Source: CAZGQY01 sp964528035 | GTDB taxonomy: Bacteria > Pseudomonadota > Gammaproteobacteria > Methylococcales > UBA1147 | Assembly (NCBI GenBank): GCA_964528035.1 | Contig: CAZGQY010000164.1 | Span: 1-9,134 of the forward strand | Direction of reading: 5' to 3' | DNA: 9,134 nt | Program-made: the position numbers and the translations under genes | The notes under the pieces: model-generated | What the model saw: only the letters and a program-made list of their open reading frames with translations | Database searches by the model: none | Told to the model about the DNA's origin: nothing | Part shown: piece by piece, positions 1 to 7,035 of the stretch | Position numbering within the stretch: position 1 is the stretch's first letter | How the letters are laid out: the number at the start of each line of letters is the position of its first letter

Positions 1-1400
1 AACCACCACGAATGAAATCCTCGTGTCAAGAAGTTTAGAACCGTTTCGCCGTGGCTGAAACCGGCCCGTATTTGAAAATCCTTAGTAAGGCTATACGATA
101 CAGAAGCTCGCGGTGAAAAAGCGTCACCAAACAATGCGGGTTCAGTTTTGAAATCATAGCGACCTCCCAGGGTTAATTGAAGCTGATCATCAAGAAAAGA
201 CAGCACATCCTGAGCATATATGGCCGCCTTGAATATGCCGGTTATTGCTTCGCCATGGTCGGGAGCCTGAGTCTGGAGTTCTTCCGTATGTTGACCTGCA
301 TCGTTCTTGCGCAATTCTAATCCAAGCAGGATATCATTATCCTCGATGGCATGAATGCCAAAACGAAAATCTCCGTAGGCCTGGTATCCGTGAGACTCTG
401 ATTTGCTAAAGTTAGGACTTTGAGTGGCTGCGTGACAGTTACCACAATGAGCTCCGTCGCGTTGTGCATAAGAAATATCCGCATGAACTGAGTAATCTCC
501 ATCTGCGAAATCCTGTTTATAATTTGCGGCAACGATATCAACTGTCTGTTTTATAGTGCTGGCGCTTTTAAATGCTGCGTTAGCCGGAAACCCGGGAATT
601 GGGATTGGATCGGTATATCCGTCTACATCATCATTATGGCGATAATAGGACAGAGTCAGATTCTTGAAGCGAAGTTTGGCAAAAACATCAATGCTTTCTA
701 CTTTAGGATTGCCCGCATCGTTGTACCAAAACTCCATTGGAAATTGACTACGAACATGTTTTGCAGTCAATAACAGCGAGACATCTTCGCCGAAATCCTT
801 ACCCAACTGTACAACTGTGTTACCCGTATACCTTGATCCTCCGTAGTAGGAGACAAACGCACCGTCAATATCACCGCCCGATATCGTGGAAATATTAATA
901 ACGCCTAAAAAAGCATTTTCCCCATAGAGTGCTGAAACCGGCCCGCGTATGACTTCTAGTTGCTTTACATTTTCGAGTGGAAAGAAATCAAAGCCGGGTT
1001 GCTGTGGAAAACCTCCTTTATTCCAGGAGTTGTACGGTACACCGTCGATTAGCAGAAGAACCCGACTGGTGAAAGGATTCTGACCGAATCCACGCAGGGT
1101 TATGGTTTGCATCATAGGATTCCAGCGTACATTGACCCCGGCAACATATCGCAACATCTCCGGTATGGTTTTCGCAGTAGATTGTAATATTTGCTTGCGA
1201 GTGACAACGGTGACCGACACCGGTGCTTTTGCCAAGGGTATTTTGGTCTTTGTAGCCGCTTCCACGAATACAGGAACCCCGAGTTCGTAGTCAAAAACGA
1301 ATTCTCCGGCACCCTCATCACACTCTACCGCAGCAGAAAATAGAAATAGGGACATCAACCCACTTATTGATAACAATCTATATGACCTGTGCATTGCCAT
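1..1400 (-). CDS. TonB-dependent outer-membrane receptor, 5' part (runs off left edge)
   Basis: An open minus-strand frame of 466 codons continues past the left edge, so the C-terminal part of the barrel is missing. Residues 1-27 look like a signal peptide (basic MHRSYR, a hydrophobic stretch, then FSAA before an acidic mature start). The plug domain spans about 45-175: ATKTKIPLAKAPVSVTVVT near 49-67, TLRGFG at 101-106, LLLIDGVPYN at 115-124, and EVIRGPVSALYGENAFLGV at 149-167, the classic plug signature. Alternating barrel strands follow. The family binds siderophores, haem, cobalamin or other scarce ligands at the outer membrane and imports them with energy from TonB-ExbB-ExbD. The ligand cannot be told here. 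The ATG at 1400 is preferred over the one two codons later because AGGTAA lies nine bases upstream. A CxxCH motif at residues 319-323 is odd for this family. The gene is 157 bases downstream of the hybrid kinase on the same strand, with no clear terminator between them. Confidence 0.93.
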   Translation of the reverse strand, partial: MAMHRSYRLLSISGLMSLFLFSAAVECDEGAGEFVFDYELGVPVFVEAATKTKIPLAKAPVSVTVVTRKQILQSTAKTIPEMLRYVAGVNVRWNPMMQTITLRGFGQNPFTSRVLLLIDGVPYNSWNKGGFPQQPGFDFFPLENVKQLEVIRGPVSALYGENAFLGVINISTISGGDIDGAFVSYYGGSRYTGNTVVQLGKDFGEDVSLLLTAKHVRSQFPMEFWYNDAGNPKVESIDVFAKLRFKNLTLSYYRHNDDVDGYTDPIPIPGFPANAAFKSASTIKQTVDIVAANYKQDFADGDYSVHADISYAQRDGAHCGNCHAATQSPNFSKSESHGYQAYGDFRFGIHAIEDNDILLGLELRKNDAGQHTEELQTQAPDHGEAITGIFKAAIYAQDVLSFLDDQLQLTLGGRYDFKTEPALFGDAFSPRASVSYSLTKDFQIRAGFSHGETVLNFLTRGFHSWW

Positions 1401-1557
1401 GATCCGTTACCTAATCGATTTTAAATATTACCGGTGTGTTCACGGTATTTATTGTGTATTTCCCTAGCTTTTTGCTGGTTTTAGTAGTCCATATAATTAT
1501 CATAGAATATACCGAGCGTTTCGCATTGCATAGTTGTATTAAAAATAATAGAAACAA
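1401..1557 (-). other. AT-rich spacer between hybrid kinase and receptor genes
   Basis: This 157-base AT-rich stretch lies between the kinase stop and the receptor start. It has no strong intrinsic terminator on the minus strand. Several TATAAT-like stretches occur on the minus strand around 1490-1512, but I find no convincing -35 partner. An imperfect inverted repeat (TACCGTG / CACCGGTA, plus-strand 1429-1447) lies about 30 bases upstream of the receptor start. The receptor could be read through from the kinase or have its own promoter here; the sequence does not decide. Confidence 0.4.
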
Positions 1558-3657
1558 TCATTTGTCTGTAAACTGTTTTTGATTTCTCAAATCGTTGAGA
1601 ATTGAGCTTAACTGTTCATGATTTACCGGTTTAGTCAAATGTCCATTACTACCCAGCGCGTAGCCAGTTGAAACGTCATCAACCATCGAAATAATGATGA
1701 CCGGAATTGAGGAAATTATAGGATCAGCTTTTAAAGCCTTTAGAACTTGCCATCCATCCATGTCTGGCATGAGAACATCGAGAGTGATGGCAAAGGGTAG
1801 GAGTGTCCGAGCGAGTTCGATGGTCTGGATGGCGGATGGGCACGTTCTGACGGTGTAACCGTCCCGTTCCAGATAGCGAGAAATAAGTTCACGCGCCGCC
1901 GGATCGTCATCGACGACAAGAACCAAAGATTGATGTTTGTCTGAACCAACAAAGTTGCTTTTGTCAATTTGATAAATATTGTTATCTGAATAGTTTGGGT
2001 TATCGTCTCCAGGTTCACGAATTAACGGTAATTTGATCGTGAATGCCGAGCCAACCCCCAATGTACTGGTTAACGAGATATTTCCCCCTAACATAGCACT
2101 ATATTTCTGGGCAATGGCCAGTCCTAAACCTGTACCTCCGAACTCTCGCGTTGTTGATGAATCGGCTTGTCGGAAAGCATCAAATATATGTTCAATCTTG
2201 TTATCTGGAATCCCGATTCCGTTGTCAGATATTCTAAATAGGATCCATGAAATACCCTCGCTGTCGTATGTTTCGATCTCCAGTTTAACCTGCCCATTGT
2301 GGGTAAATTTACAGGCGTTGGACAAAAGGTTGACGAGACATTGATGGATCCTGAGTGGATCACTTTTCATCTTTTCAATCGGACTAAGGTATTTAACCTG
2401 GAGTTGATTGCTGTTTTTCCGGGCAATGGGTTCTATGGTTTCAACGACCTGGGTGACAATGCTTTTAACCTCGAAAGATTCGATCATTAATTGCATGTGA
2501 CCTGCCTCAATCTTAGATAGATCCAGTACATCATTAATTAAGGAAAGCAGTTGCCGACCGGCAGACTGTATTTTACGTAAGTCCTGGCTAAATTCTTCTA
2601 ATCCGGCTTCTTCAGCATCCTCTTCAAGCATTTCGCTAAAACCCAGGATAGCATTCAATGGGGTACGTAGTTCATGGCTCATATTGGCAAGAAATTCTGA
2701 CTTGTGTCTGCTGGTTTTGACCAGGGCAATAGTTTGTTCTCGGAGCTCCAGGGTTCGACTGTTTATTCGTTCCTCGAGATTCAGGTTTAGTGACTGGACC
2801 TCATTTACAAGCTCGATTTTTTTTTCGATATTAGTCCGCAAAGATACTGCCATACTGTTAAATGTGGCTGCCAGCTGGCCAAGTTCATCTCGGGTTGTGA
2901 CAGGAATCATATGATCCAGGTCGCCCTGAGCTATACGTTGCGCACCGACTGTGAGGAGATTAATGGGTTGGGTAATACGCTTTGCCAGAAAATGGATAAT
3001 CAGAGCACTGAATATTGCGATAGCAATGATTAAACCTCCCCATACCTGGATAATTGAGATGGTCGCCTGGTCAAGCGCATGCATTGATAGTCCTAATCGT
3101 AAATAGCCGATAATTTCATATCGATCTTTTATTTTTTTCCCAGGTGTCCTTGATAGAGAGCCCAGAATTTCTTCATCGGGTAACTGTCCAAATTGAAACA
3201 GGATCGGCAGAGTGTATTCGATTAACTGCTGATCTCCATAGCGAAGCAATTTGAACGATACTTTTGTATGGCTATTTTCAGGAATTGTTTTTTCAAAGGG
3301 TGGTTTTATAAACCTGTCTTTAGCTTTAATGATATCCGGACCGTTACTTGCCAGGAGTTCATTTTTATCGTTATATATCGACACGAATACCACATCAGGT
3401 TGTAACAGGGTGTTGCCGATTACAGTGCGAAGTAATTGCTGATTTTCTGAATAGACACCGAGTTTTGCGTTATTTGACAAATTCACAGCAATCAATTCAC
3501 CGCGTTTAAAAAATTCTTTTTTGGCTAGAGATTCCTGCATTTTCAGACTGAAATAACCAAACAATATAAATATTATTAGAAAAATGGGAATCACCGACCA
3601 AAATATGTGGCTACGAAAATGTCGGTTAGATGCCGGTAGTTTAAATTGTCGATTCAT
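1558..3657 (-). CDS. Membrane hybrid sensor histidine kinase (sensor-HAMP-HisKA-HATPase-receiver)
   Basis: A 699-residue inner-membrane hybrid kinase. TM1 is at about 19-37. The periplasmic sensor (about 38-200, with VVFVSIYNDKNELLAS near 89-104) resembles CHASE8/PDC-type sensors. TM2 is at about 203-224, HAMP at 225-280 and a coiled coil at about 280-318. The HisKA H-box FLANMSHELRTPLN has the phospho-accepting H328. The ATPase domain has its N box (NLLSN, 443-447), DNGIGIP (478-484) and GGTGLGLAI (507-515), all intact. A C-terminal receiver starts near 577 with acidic D583-D585, phospho-acceptor D627, S657 and K676, so it should be active. No Hpt domain is attached, so phosphate leaving D627 would need an outside carrier. 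The gene starts 54 bases after the binding-protein gene, consistent with one transcript. I infer that the binding protein supplies the periplasmic input. No good Shine-Dalgarno is visible; the ATG start fits the short basic N-terminus ahead of TM1. Confidence 0.95.
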   Translation of the reverse strand: MNRQFKLPASNRHFRSHIFWSVIPIFLIIFILFGYFSLKMQESLAKKEFFKRGELIAVNLSNNAKLGVYSENQQLLRTVIGNTLLQPDVVFVSIYNDKNELLASNGPDIIKAKDRFIKPPFEKTIPENSHTKVSFKLLRYGDQQLIEYTLPILFQFGQLPDEEILGSLSRTPGKKIKDRYEIIGYLRLGLSMHALDQATISIIQVWGGLIIAIAIFSALIIHFLAKRITQPINLLTVGAQRIAQGDLDHMIPVTTRDELGQLAATFNSMAVSLRTNIEKKIELVNEVQSLNLNLEERINSRTLELREQTIALVKTSRHKSEFLANMSHELRTPLNAILGFSEMLEEDAEEAGLEEFSQDLRKIQSAGRQLLSLINDVLDLSKIEAGHMQLMIESFEVKSIVTQVVETIEPIARKNSNQLQVKYLSPIEKMKSDPLRIHQCLVNLLSNACKFTHNGQVKLEIETYDSEGISWILFRISDNGIGIPDNKIEHIFDAFRQADSSTTREFGGTGLGLAIAQKYSAMLGGNISLTSTLGVGSAFTIKLPLIREPGDDNPNYSDNNIYQIDKSNFVGSDKHQSLVLVVDDDPAARELISRYLERDGYTVRTCPSAIQTIELARTLLPFAITLDVLMPDMDGWQVLKALKADPIISSIPVIIISMVDDVSTGYALGSNGHLTKPVNHEQLSSILNDLRNQKQFTDK

Positions 3658-3711
3658 CCGACGTATTCTCGGGTGGTTTTGTTGTTACTGTCACAAAAGG
3701 ATCCTGACGTT

Positions 3712-4680
3712 TCATTCAATCACTTTAAATGCGCGGTTGACTAAGCTTTCTGGCAGTTTTAACTGTAATTTTTTTGCTGTTATTAAATTCACGAATAAGA
3801 CAGTTGATTCCACAGAAGTAAAGGGAAGAGTGATGGCTGCATCTTTATCCATCATTTGATTCGCCAGCTCTCCGGCCTGGCGACCAATATCCTTACTGCT
3901 CGCCATAGACAAGGACATGACTGCACCCATTTCAACCTGGCCAAGGGAATAACCAATGACAGGGATATTTTCTCTATAGGAAAACATCATTATCTGTTCT
4001 ACGAAATCATTCCCCAGAATATCTTTCTCTGGCAATAGCCAGAGAATGTCAATCTGCTCTTCCTCCAGTTCCTGCAAGCCAGATAATGCTTGTTTGGGTG
4101 ATTTTATTTCTCTGGTAATTAATTCAATGCCGATTCTGGAGCAGAAAGATTTTGCTCTTTCGATTAAAAATCCAGTATTTTGTTTATTGTATATGGTGCC
4201 GACACGTTTAATATCCGGATTCAATTGCCGGATAAGATTCAGCGAGTCGGAAACCTTAATATTCATACTGGCACCCGTAACCCCGGTCATTTCCGAATCA
4301 ATTAGATTGGAGGGGTTGAGTACCATTGCATAAATAACCGGGGTATTCGGGTGAAACTCCAATACCGCCTGCAGAGCCCAAACGCCAACCGCGAGAATTA
4401 ATTCTGGCTGTAGTTCATTCTCTATCGTATGGAGTAGACTCCTGGCGACCTGGAAATCGCCTTTCATGTCAAAAACGGCATCGACTTTCAGATGAGAGGT
4501 TTCAGAAAATCCATCAATAGCCTGGTGATAAGGGAGTACATCGGCCCCAATTAGAGCACTGACTTCGGCAGCATCAGCGAGCTGAAGTGAAACGAACCAG
4601 GATAGGCAAACAAACAGCTCAACAATAAACCGGTGTAAACGATTATTTTTTTTTGTTGAGTGGTTGGAAATTCTCACCAC
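3712..4680 (-). CDS. Periplasmic substrate-binding protein, ABC_sub_bind family, without a transporter
   Basis: A 322-residue protein with a signal peptide (basic KKNNRLHR, a hydrophobic stretch at 18-34, probable cleavage after ADAA near residue 38) and no lipobox. The mature part matches the ABC_sub_bind (PF04392, TrpX-like) fold: GVTGASM at 133-139, KRVGTIYN at 158-165, DILWLLPEKDIL at 211-222, IPVIGYS at 239-245 and the characteristic tail NLITAKKLQLKLP then AFKVIE. Some members of this family feed amino-acid-type ABC importers; others sit beside sensor kinases. No permease or ATPase gene is present, and the next gene (54 bases on) is the hybrid kinase, so I infer a role as ligand receptor for that kinase. 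The reading frame opens with GTG GTG. The second GTG (4677) has an AAGAG box at a better distance, so the true start may be one codon later. The ligand is unknown. Confidence 0.9.
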   Translation of the reverse strand: MVRISNHSTKKNNRLHRFIVELFVCLSWFVSLQLADAAEVSALIGADVLPYHQAIDGFSETSHLKVDAVFDMKGDFQVARSLLHTIENELQPELILAVGVWALQAVLEFHPNTPVIYAMVLNPSNLIDSEMTGVTGASMNIKVSDSLNLIRQLNPDIKRVGTIYNKQNTGFLIERAKSFCSRIGIELITREIKSPKQALSGLQELEEEQIDILWLLPEKDILGNDFVEQIMMFSYRENIPVIGYSLGQVEMGAVMSLSMASSKDIGRQAGELANQMMDKDAAITLPFTSVESTVLFVNLITAKKLQLKLPESLVNRAFKVIE

Positions 4681-4686
4681 AACTCT

Positions 4687-4884
4687 TCAATTTAGAAAAA
4701 GCATGGTGTGATGGTGTGATAATGCCTGATCAGGCTTTTGGGCGTTATTAAAGCAAGGAAATGAGTGTAAATAAGAAAGAATGAATAGAAAAATATAGAT
4801 TAAAAGTATCATTTTCGAAAAAATGTGACCTGGATTAATATTGATCCAATTTTCTATATAGTCGCTATTCCTGTCACAGGTCAT
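4687..4884 (-). CDS. Doubtful small single-span membrane protein overlapping the receiver stop
   Basis: A 65-codon ORF whose ATG overlaps the TGA of the receiver gene (ATGA), the arrangement typical of translational coupling. It ends seven bases before the binding-protein start. The product has one strongly hydrophobic stretch at about residues 23-42 (MILLIYIFLFILSYLHSF) flanked by polar ends, which would make a single-pass membrane peptide. I recognise no family. Against it: the region is very AT-rich, it holds three palindromes that suggest regulation rather than coding, and no Shine-Dalgarno precedes it. It could equally be a 196-base leader for the binding-protein gene. Confidence 0.3.
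   Translation of the reverse strand: MTCDRNSDYIENWININPGHIFSKMILLIYIFLFILSYLHSFPCFNNAQKPDQALSHHHTMLFLN
4724..4735. repeat. 12-base perfect palindrome GCCTGATCAGGC
   Basis: A perfect dyad sits about 45 bases upstream of the binding-protein start. On the plus strand it is followed by TTTT. It lies inside a larger imperfect stem (ATAATGCC at 4719-4726 with GGCGTTAT at 4741-4748), so two alternative hairpins are possible. It could be an operator, a leader hairpin or chance. A tandem 8-base repeat (GGTGTGAT twice, 4705-4720) lies beside it. Confidence 0.45.
4831..4848. repeat. 18-base near-palindrome TGGATTAATATTGATCCA
   Basis: Two nine-base arms match except for one symmetric pair, centred on AATATT. 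It is about 150 bases upstream of the binding-protein gene. The form is that of a dimeric regulator site; no known regulator is recognised. A further perfect 11-base dyad, CCTGTCACAGG, lies nearby at 4870-4880. Confidence 0.4.
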
Positions 4885-5252
4885 TGGTCTGAAATCAGGA
4901 ATACTCTAATTTTTTTTAACAGCAGATCAAATTCTACGGGTTTGGTATCATAGTCGTTACAACCCGCTTGCAATGCTGTATTTCGATCTTCTGGCATGGC
5001 GTGCGCTGTTAGTGCAATAATCGGAATGGAGGCTGTGAGAGGGTTTTGTTTTATACGCCTGGTTGCCTCCCAACCATCGATCAAAGGCAGGCTCAGATCC
5101 ATGAGTATAAGATCGGGAGATTCTTCTGTAGCAAGGCTTATCGCCTCCAGACCATCGACCGCATTTACTATATCAAATCCTTTACGTTGCAAGCGGCGAG
5201 AGAGCATGTCTCTGTTTAAATCATTATCTTCAACTAATAATATTTTTGCCAT
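4881..5252 (-). CDS. Single-domain response regulator (CheY/DivK-like receiver)
   Basis: A 123-residue protein made of one receiver domain with no output domain. It opens with MAKILLVEDNDLN, giving the acidic pair E8/D9. The phospho-acceptor is D52 in LILMDLSLP, the switch residue is T82 in IIALTAHAMPEDR, and the conserved lysine is K104 in DTKP. All the residues needed for Mg-dependent phosphorylation are present. Members of this type act as phosphate carriers or sinks, or bind partner kinases and cyclases. Here it lies between the GGDEF regulator and the binding protein/hybrid kinase pair, so it is the obvious candidate to exchange phosphate with that kinase (inference). A terminator lies upstream, so it probably opens a new transcription unit. 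Its stop overlaps the start of a small ORF. Spacing to an AAAAAG box upstream of the ATG is poor. Confidence 0.95.
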   Translation of the reverse strand: MAKILLVEDNDLNRDMLSRRLQRKGFDIVNAVDGLEAISLATEESPDLILMDLSLPLIDGWEATRRIKQNPLTASIPIIALTAHAMPEDRNTALQAGCNDYDTKPVEFDLLLKKIRVFLISDQ

Positions 5253-5269
5253 ATTTGTACTTTTTCAAG

Positions 5270-5300
5270 CTTATAGTGTTTATTGATGCCATCGAGCCAA
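5270..5300 (-). promoter_or_regulatory. Possible sigma-70 promoter for the receiver gene
   Basis: On the minus strand a TTGGCT box (5295-5300) is followed after 19 bases by TATAAG (5270-5275), just downstream of the intrinsic terminator and 17 bases before the receiver ATG. The -10 box matches five of six consensus positions, the -35 four of six, and the spacing is longer than ideal. The predicted leader would be very short. Confidence 0.3.
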
Positions 5301-5322
5301 AAATTGCCAATATCATTGGCAA
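5299..5322 (-). terminator. Intrinsic terminator after the GGDEF gene
   Basis: On the minus strand a perfect 8-base-pair stem (TTGCCAAT / ATTGGCAA, three-base loop GAT, plus-strand 5304-5322) is followed directly by five T residues. It lies 70 bases after the GGDEF stop and 47 bases before the receiver start. It should end or attenuate the GGDEF transcript and so separates that gene from the receiver-kinase unit. The A-rich flank also gives the plus strand a T-like partner, so weak bidirectional action is possible. Confidence 0.8.
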
Positions 5323-5391
5323 AAAACCAACAGAGTGCGATTATTTTTTTAAAAAATTGTAGGGTTCATAAACTAATTTTCATTTACCGTA

Positions 5392-7035
5392 TCAGGTATG
5401 GAAATTCAGTTGGTCTTTGCCGTTACGTTTCGCCTGGAACATGGCTTTATCCGCTATGTCCAGTAGATATTCATACGACGATCCGTGCAAAGGAAACAGG
5501 GAAATACCTATTGATATATTTATCGAAGCAACTTTTTCACCCTTGATGAATGGTTTTCGTACCGCTTCCATTAATTGATAGCCCTTAAGGCTAGCCAATT
5601 TAGAATCAGACTCTTTGCAAACGATCACAAACTCATCACCACCAATACGCGCTACAGTATCGGTATCGCGAAATACCTTGTTCATCCGTAAGGCTAATTG
5701 CTTGAGGATAAAGTCACCAAATTCATGTCCCCAATAATCATTAGCAGCTTTAAAAGCATCAAGATCGCAATAGAGCAGGGCAAATTTTTCATTTGCCTGC
5801 AACTTATCCTCAACAATATTCTTCAGTAAAATTCGGTTAGCCAGACCTGTCAGGGGATCGGTCAAAGCCATATTTTTCCATTTTTCCTGGCGTTCTTTAC
5901 GTTCCGTAATATCTTTATGAATGGTAACAATGCCACCTTCTGGCATGTTAGAGTAGGCAATTTCTATCCATCGTTTATCATTGGGTAATTGAGTCACGAT
6001 AGATTGTTGTTCTGCAACTCTTAATTCATGGATATTGGAGTTCTTTTCGGAAATGATCTTCTCGAAATCAATTAGATATTCCGAGTTTGTATTTTTTCCA
6101 TAAATCTGGTAGAAACCTTTGTTAGCGAGTTGAAGTTGCCATTTTTCATCAAATAATGCAAATCCATGTTCAATGCTTTGAACCGCCTGATTCAAAACCT
6201 GCCAGTAGCGTTTTTGTTGTTGACGAAGCATTTGGTTTTCTAATGCCCGTTGGATTTTAACGCGAAGAAGGACTGCGTTAATCGGCGCATGCAGGAAATC
6301 ATCAACGCCACTTTCCATGCATTCAATAATGAGTTGGATATTGGACGAATGAGAAATCACAAGTATGACCAGATTCGGATTTTCACGACGAATGCGTGAA
6401 ATTTTTGTCTGTTCAGTAAAATTCAAACGATCTATACAAATAAGTACCATTTCAACAGCAGCTAAATTTATTGATTTTATCGTCGACGCTATGTCTTGGG
6501 TGAGAGTAACGTCATAGCCATCGCGGCTCAAGCGGCGAGACAGGATTTTTTGGCTGATCGGATTATTGTCACTGATGACAATACGGGATTTCATTAGCTG
6601 CGAGGGAACTCTGCTTGGACATACCTCTAATTTATCAGTGTGGTGATCAACCGTTTCAACTGTCTCCAGAATATAGGTCGCTGATGCCAGGATATCATGT
6701 AGAAAGCTATAAGTTGTCGGAAGGGCTGCGAAACGCTCTATCAGATCCTCAATGAGTAATTCGCCATGTCCTTTGATAGTAGTAATGGGAGTTCTAATTG
6801 CATGACAAAAATCTTCCCAGTCGATTATCGTGGGATTGATTTTTTCAAGGGTTGCTTTTAGCTCGAGCGTTGAGAGATTGATTCGTTTCAGTTCATTATC
6901 AATTTTTCTGTCGGCATTACCATATTCCTGAAGTAATTGGTTAATATCTAGAATAACATCCGCATGATAAGAGATGTTATCCAGTATAAATTGCAACTTC
7001 TGCCCGGTGACTTTGGTCACTTTATTTATAATCAA
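5392..7035 (-). CDS. HisKA-like / pseudo-receiver / PAS / GGDEF diguanylate cyclase
   Basis: A 547-residue cytoplasmic protein with no membrane segment. Residues 72-98 (DFCHAIRTPITTIKGHGELL) match a histidine-kinase H-box with H78, but no ATPase domain follows. Residues 150-268 have a receiver fold in which key residues are changed: D156/N157 replace the acidic pair, C200 replaces the phospho-Asp and A250 replaces the Lys; S228 is kept. A PAS domain spans about 277-375 (EHGFALFDEKWQLQLANKGF), then ITERK and a linker into GGDEF at about 388-546. The GGDEF domain is intact: LTDPLTGLANR, DLDAFKAAND, RIGGDEF at 463-469, and an RxxD inhibitory site at 456-459 (RDTD). It should make c-di-GMP from two GTP with product inhibition. 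The frame has no early ATG: TTG (7035) or GTG (7020) are the candidate starts and neither has a clear ribosome site. The next methionine is 148, which would remove the H-box. Confidence 0.92.
   Translation of the reverse strand: MIINKVTKVTGQKLQFILDNISYHADVILDINQLLQEYGNADRKIDNELKRINLSTLELKATLEKINPTIIDWEDFCHAIRTPITTIKGHGELLIEDLIERFAALPTTYSFLHDILASATYILETVETVDHHTDKLEVCPSRVPSQLMKSRIVISDNNPISQKILSRRLSRDGYDVTLTQDIASTIKSINLAAVEMVLICIDRLNFTEQTKISRIRRENPNLVILVISHSSNIQLIIECMESGVDDFLHAPINAVLLRVKIQRALENQMLRQQQKRYWQVLNQAVQSIEHGFALFDEKWQLQLANKGFYQIYGKNTNSEYLIDFEKIISEKNSNIHELRVAEQQSIVTQLPNDKRWIEIAYSNMPEGGIVTIHKDITERKERQEKWKNMALTDPLTGLANRILLKNIVEDKLQANEKFALLYCDLDAFKAANDYWGHEFGDFILKQLALRMNKVFRDTDTVARIGGDEFVIVCKESDSKLASLKGYQLMEAVRKPFIKGEKVASINISIGISLFPLHGSSYEYLLDIADKAMFQAKRNGKDQLNFHT

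Noticed and set aside
1102..1321. Open frames on both strands inside the receptor gene
   Set aside because: They are out-of-frame shadows of the plug domain, which reads through with a strong family signature.
1463..1482. Plus-strand hairpin (CCTAGC, TTTTT loop, GCTGG) followed by TTTT, resembling a terminator
   Set aside because: The stem has a bulge and only about five pairs, and no plus-strand gene lies upstream to be terminated.
1740..2490. Several 60-100 codon frames within the hybrid kinase
   Set aside because: They overlap the conserved ATPase and receiver domains in other frames and have no recognisable products.
4824..4840. TGTGACCTGG resembling half of a CRP site
   Set aside because: Only one half matches; the spaced TCACA partner is absent.
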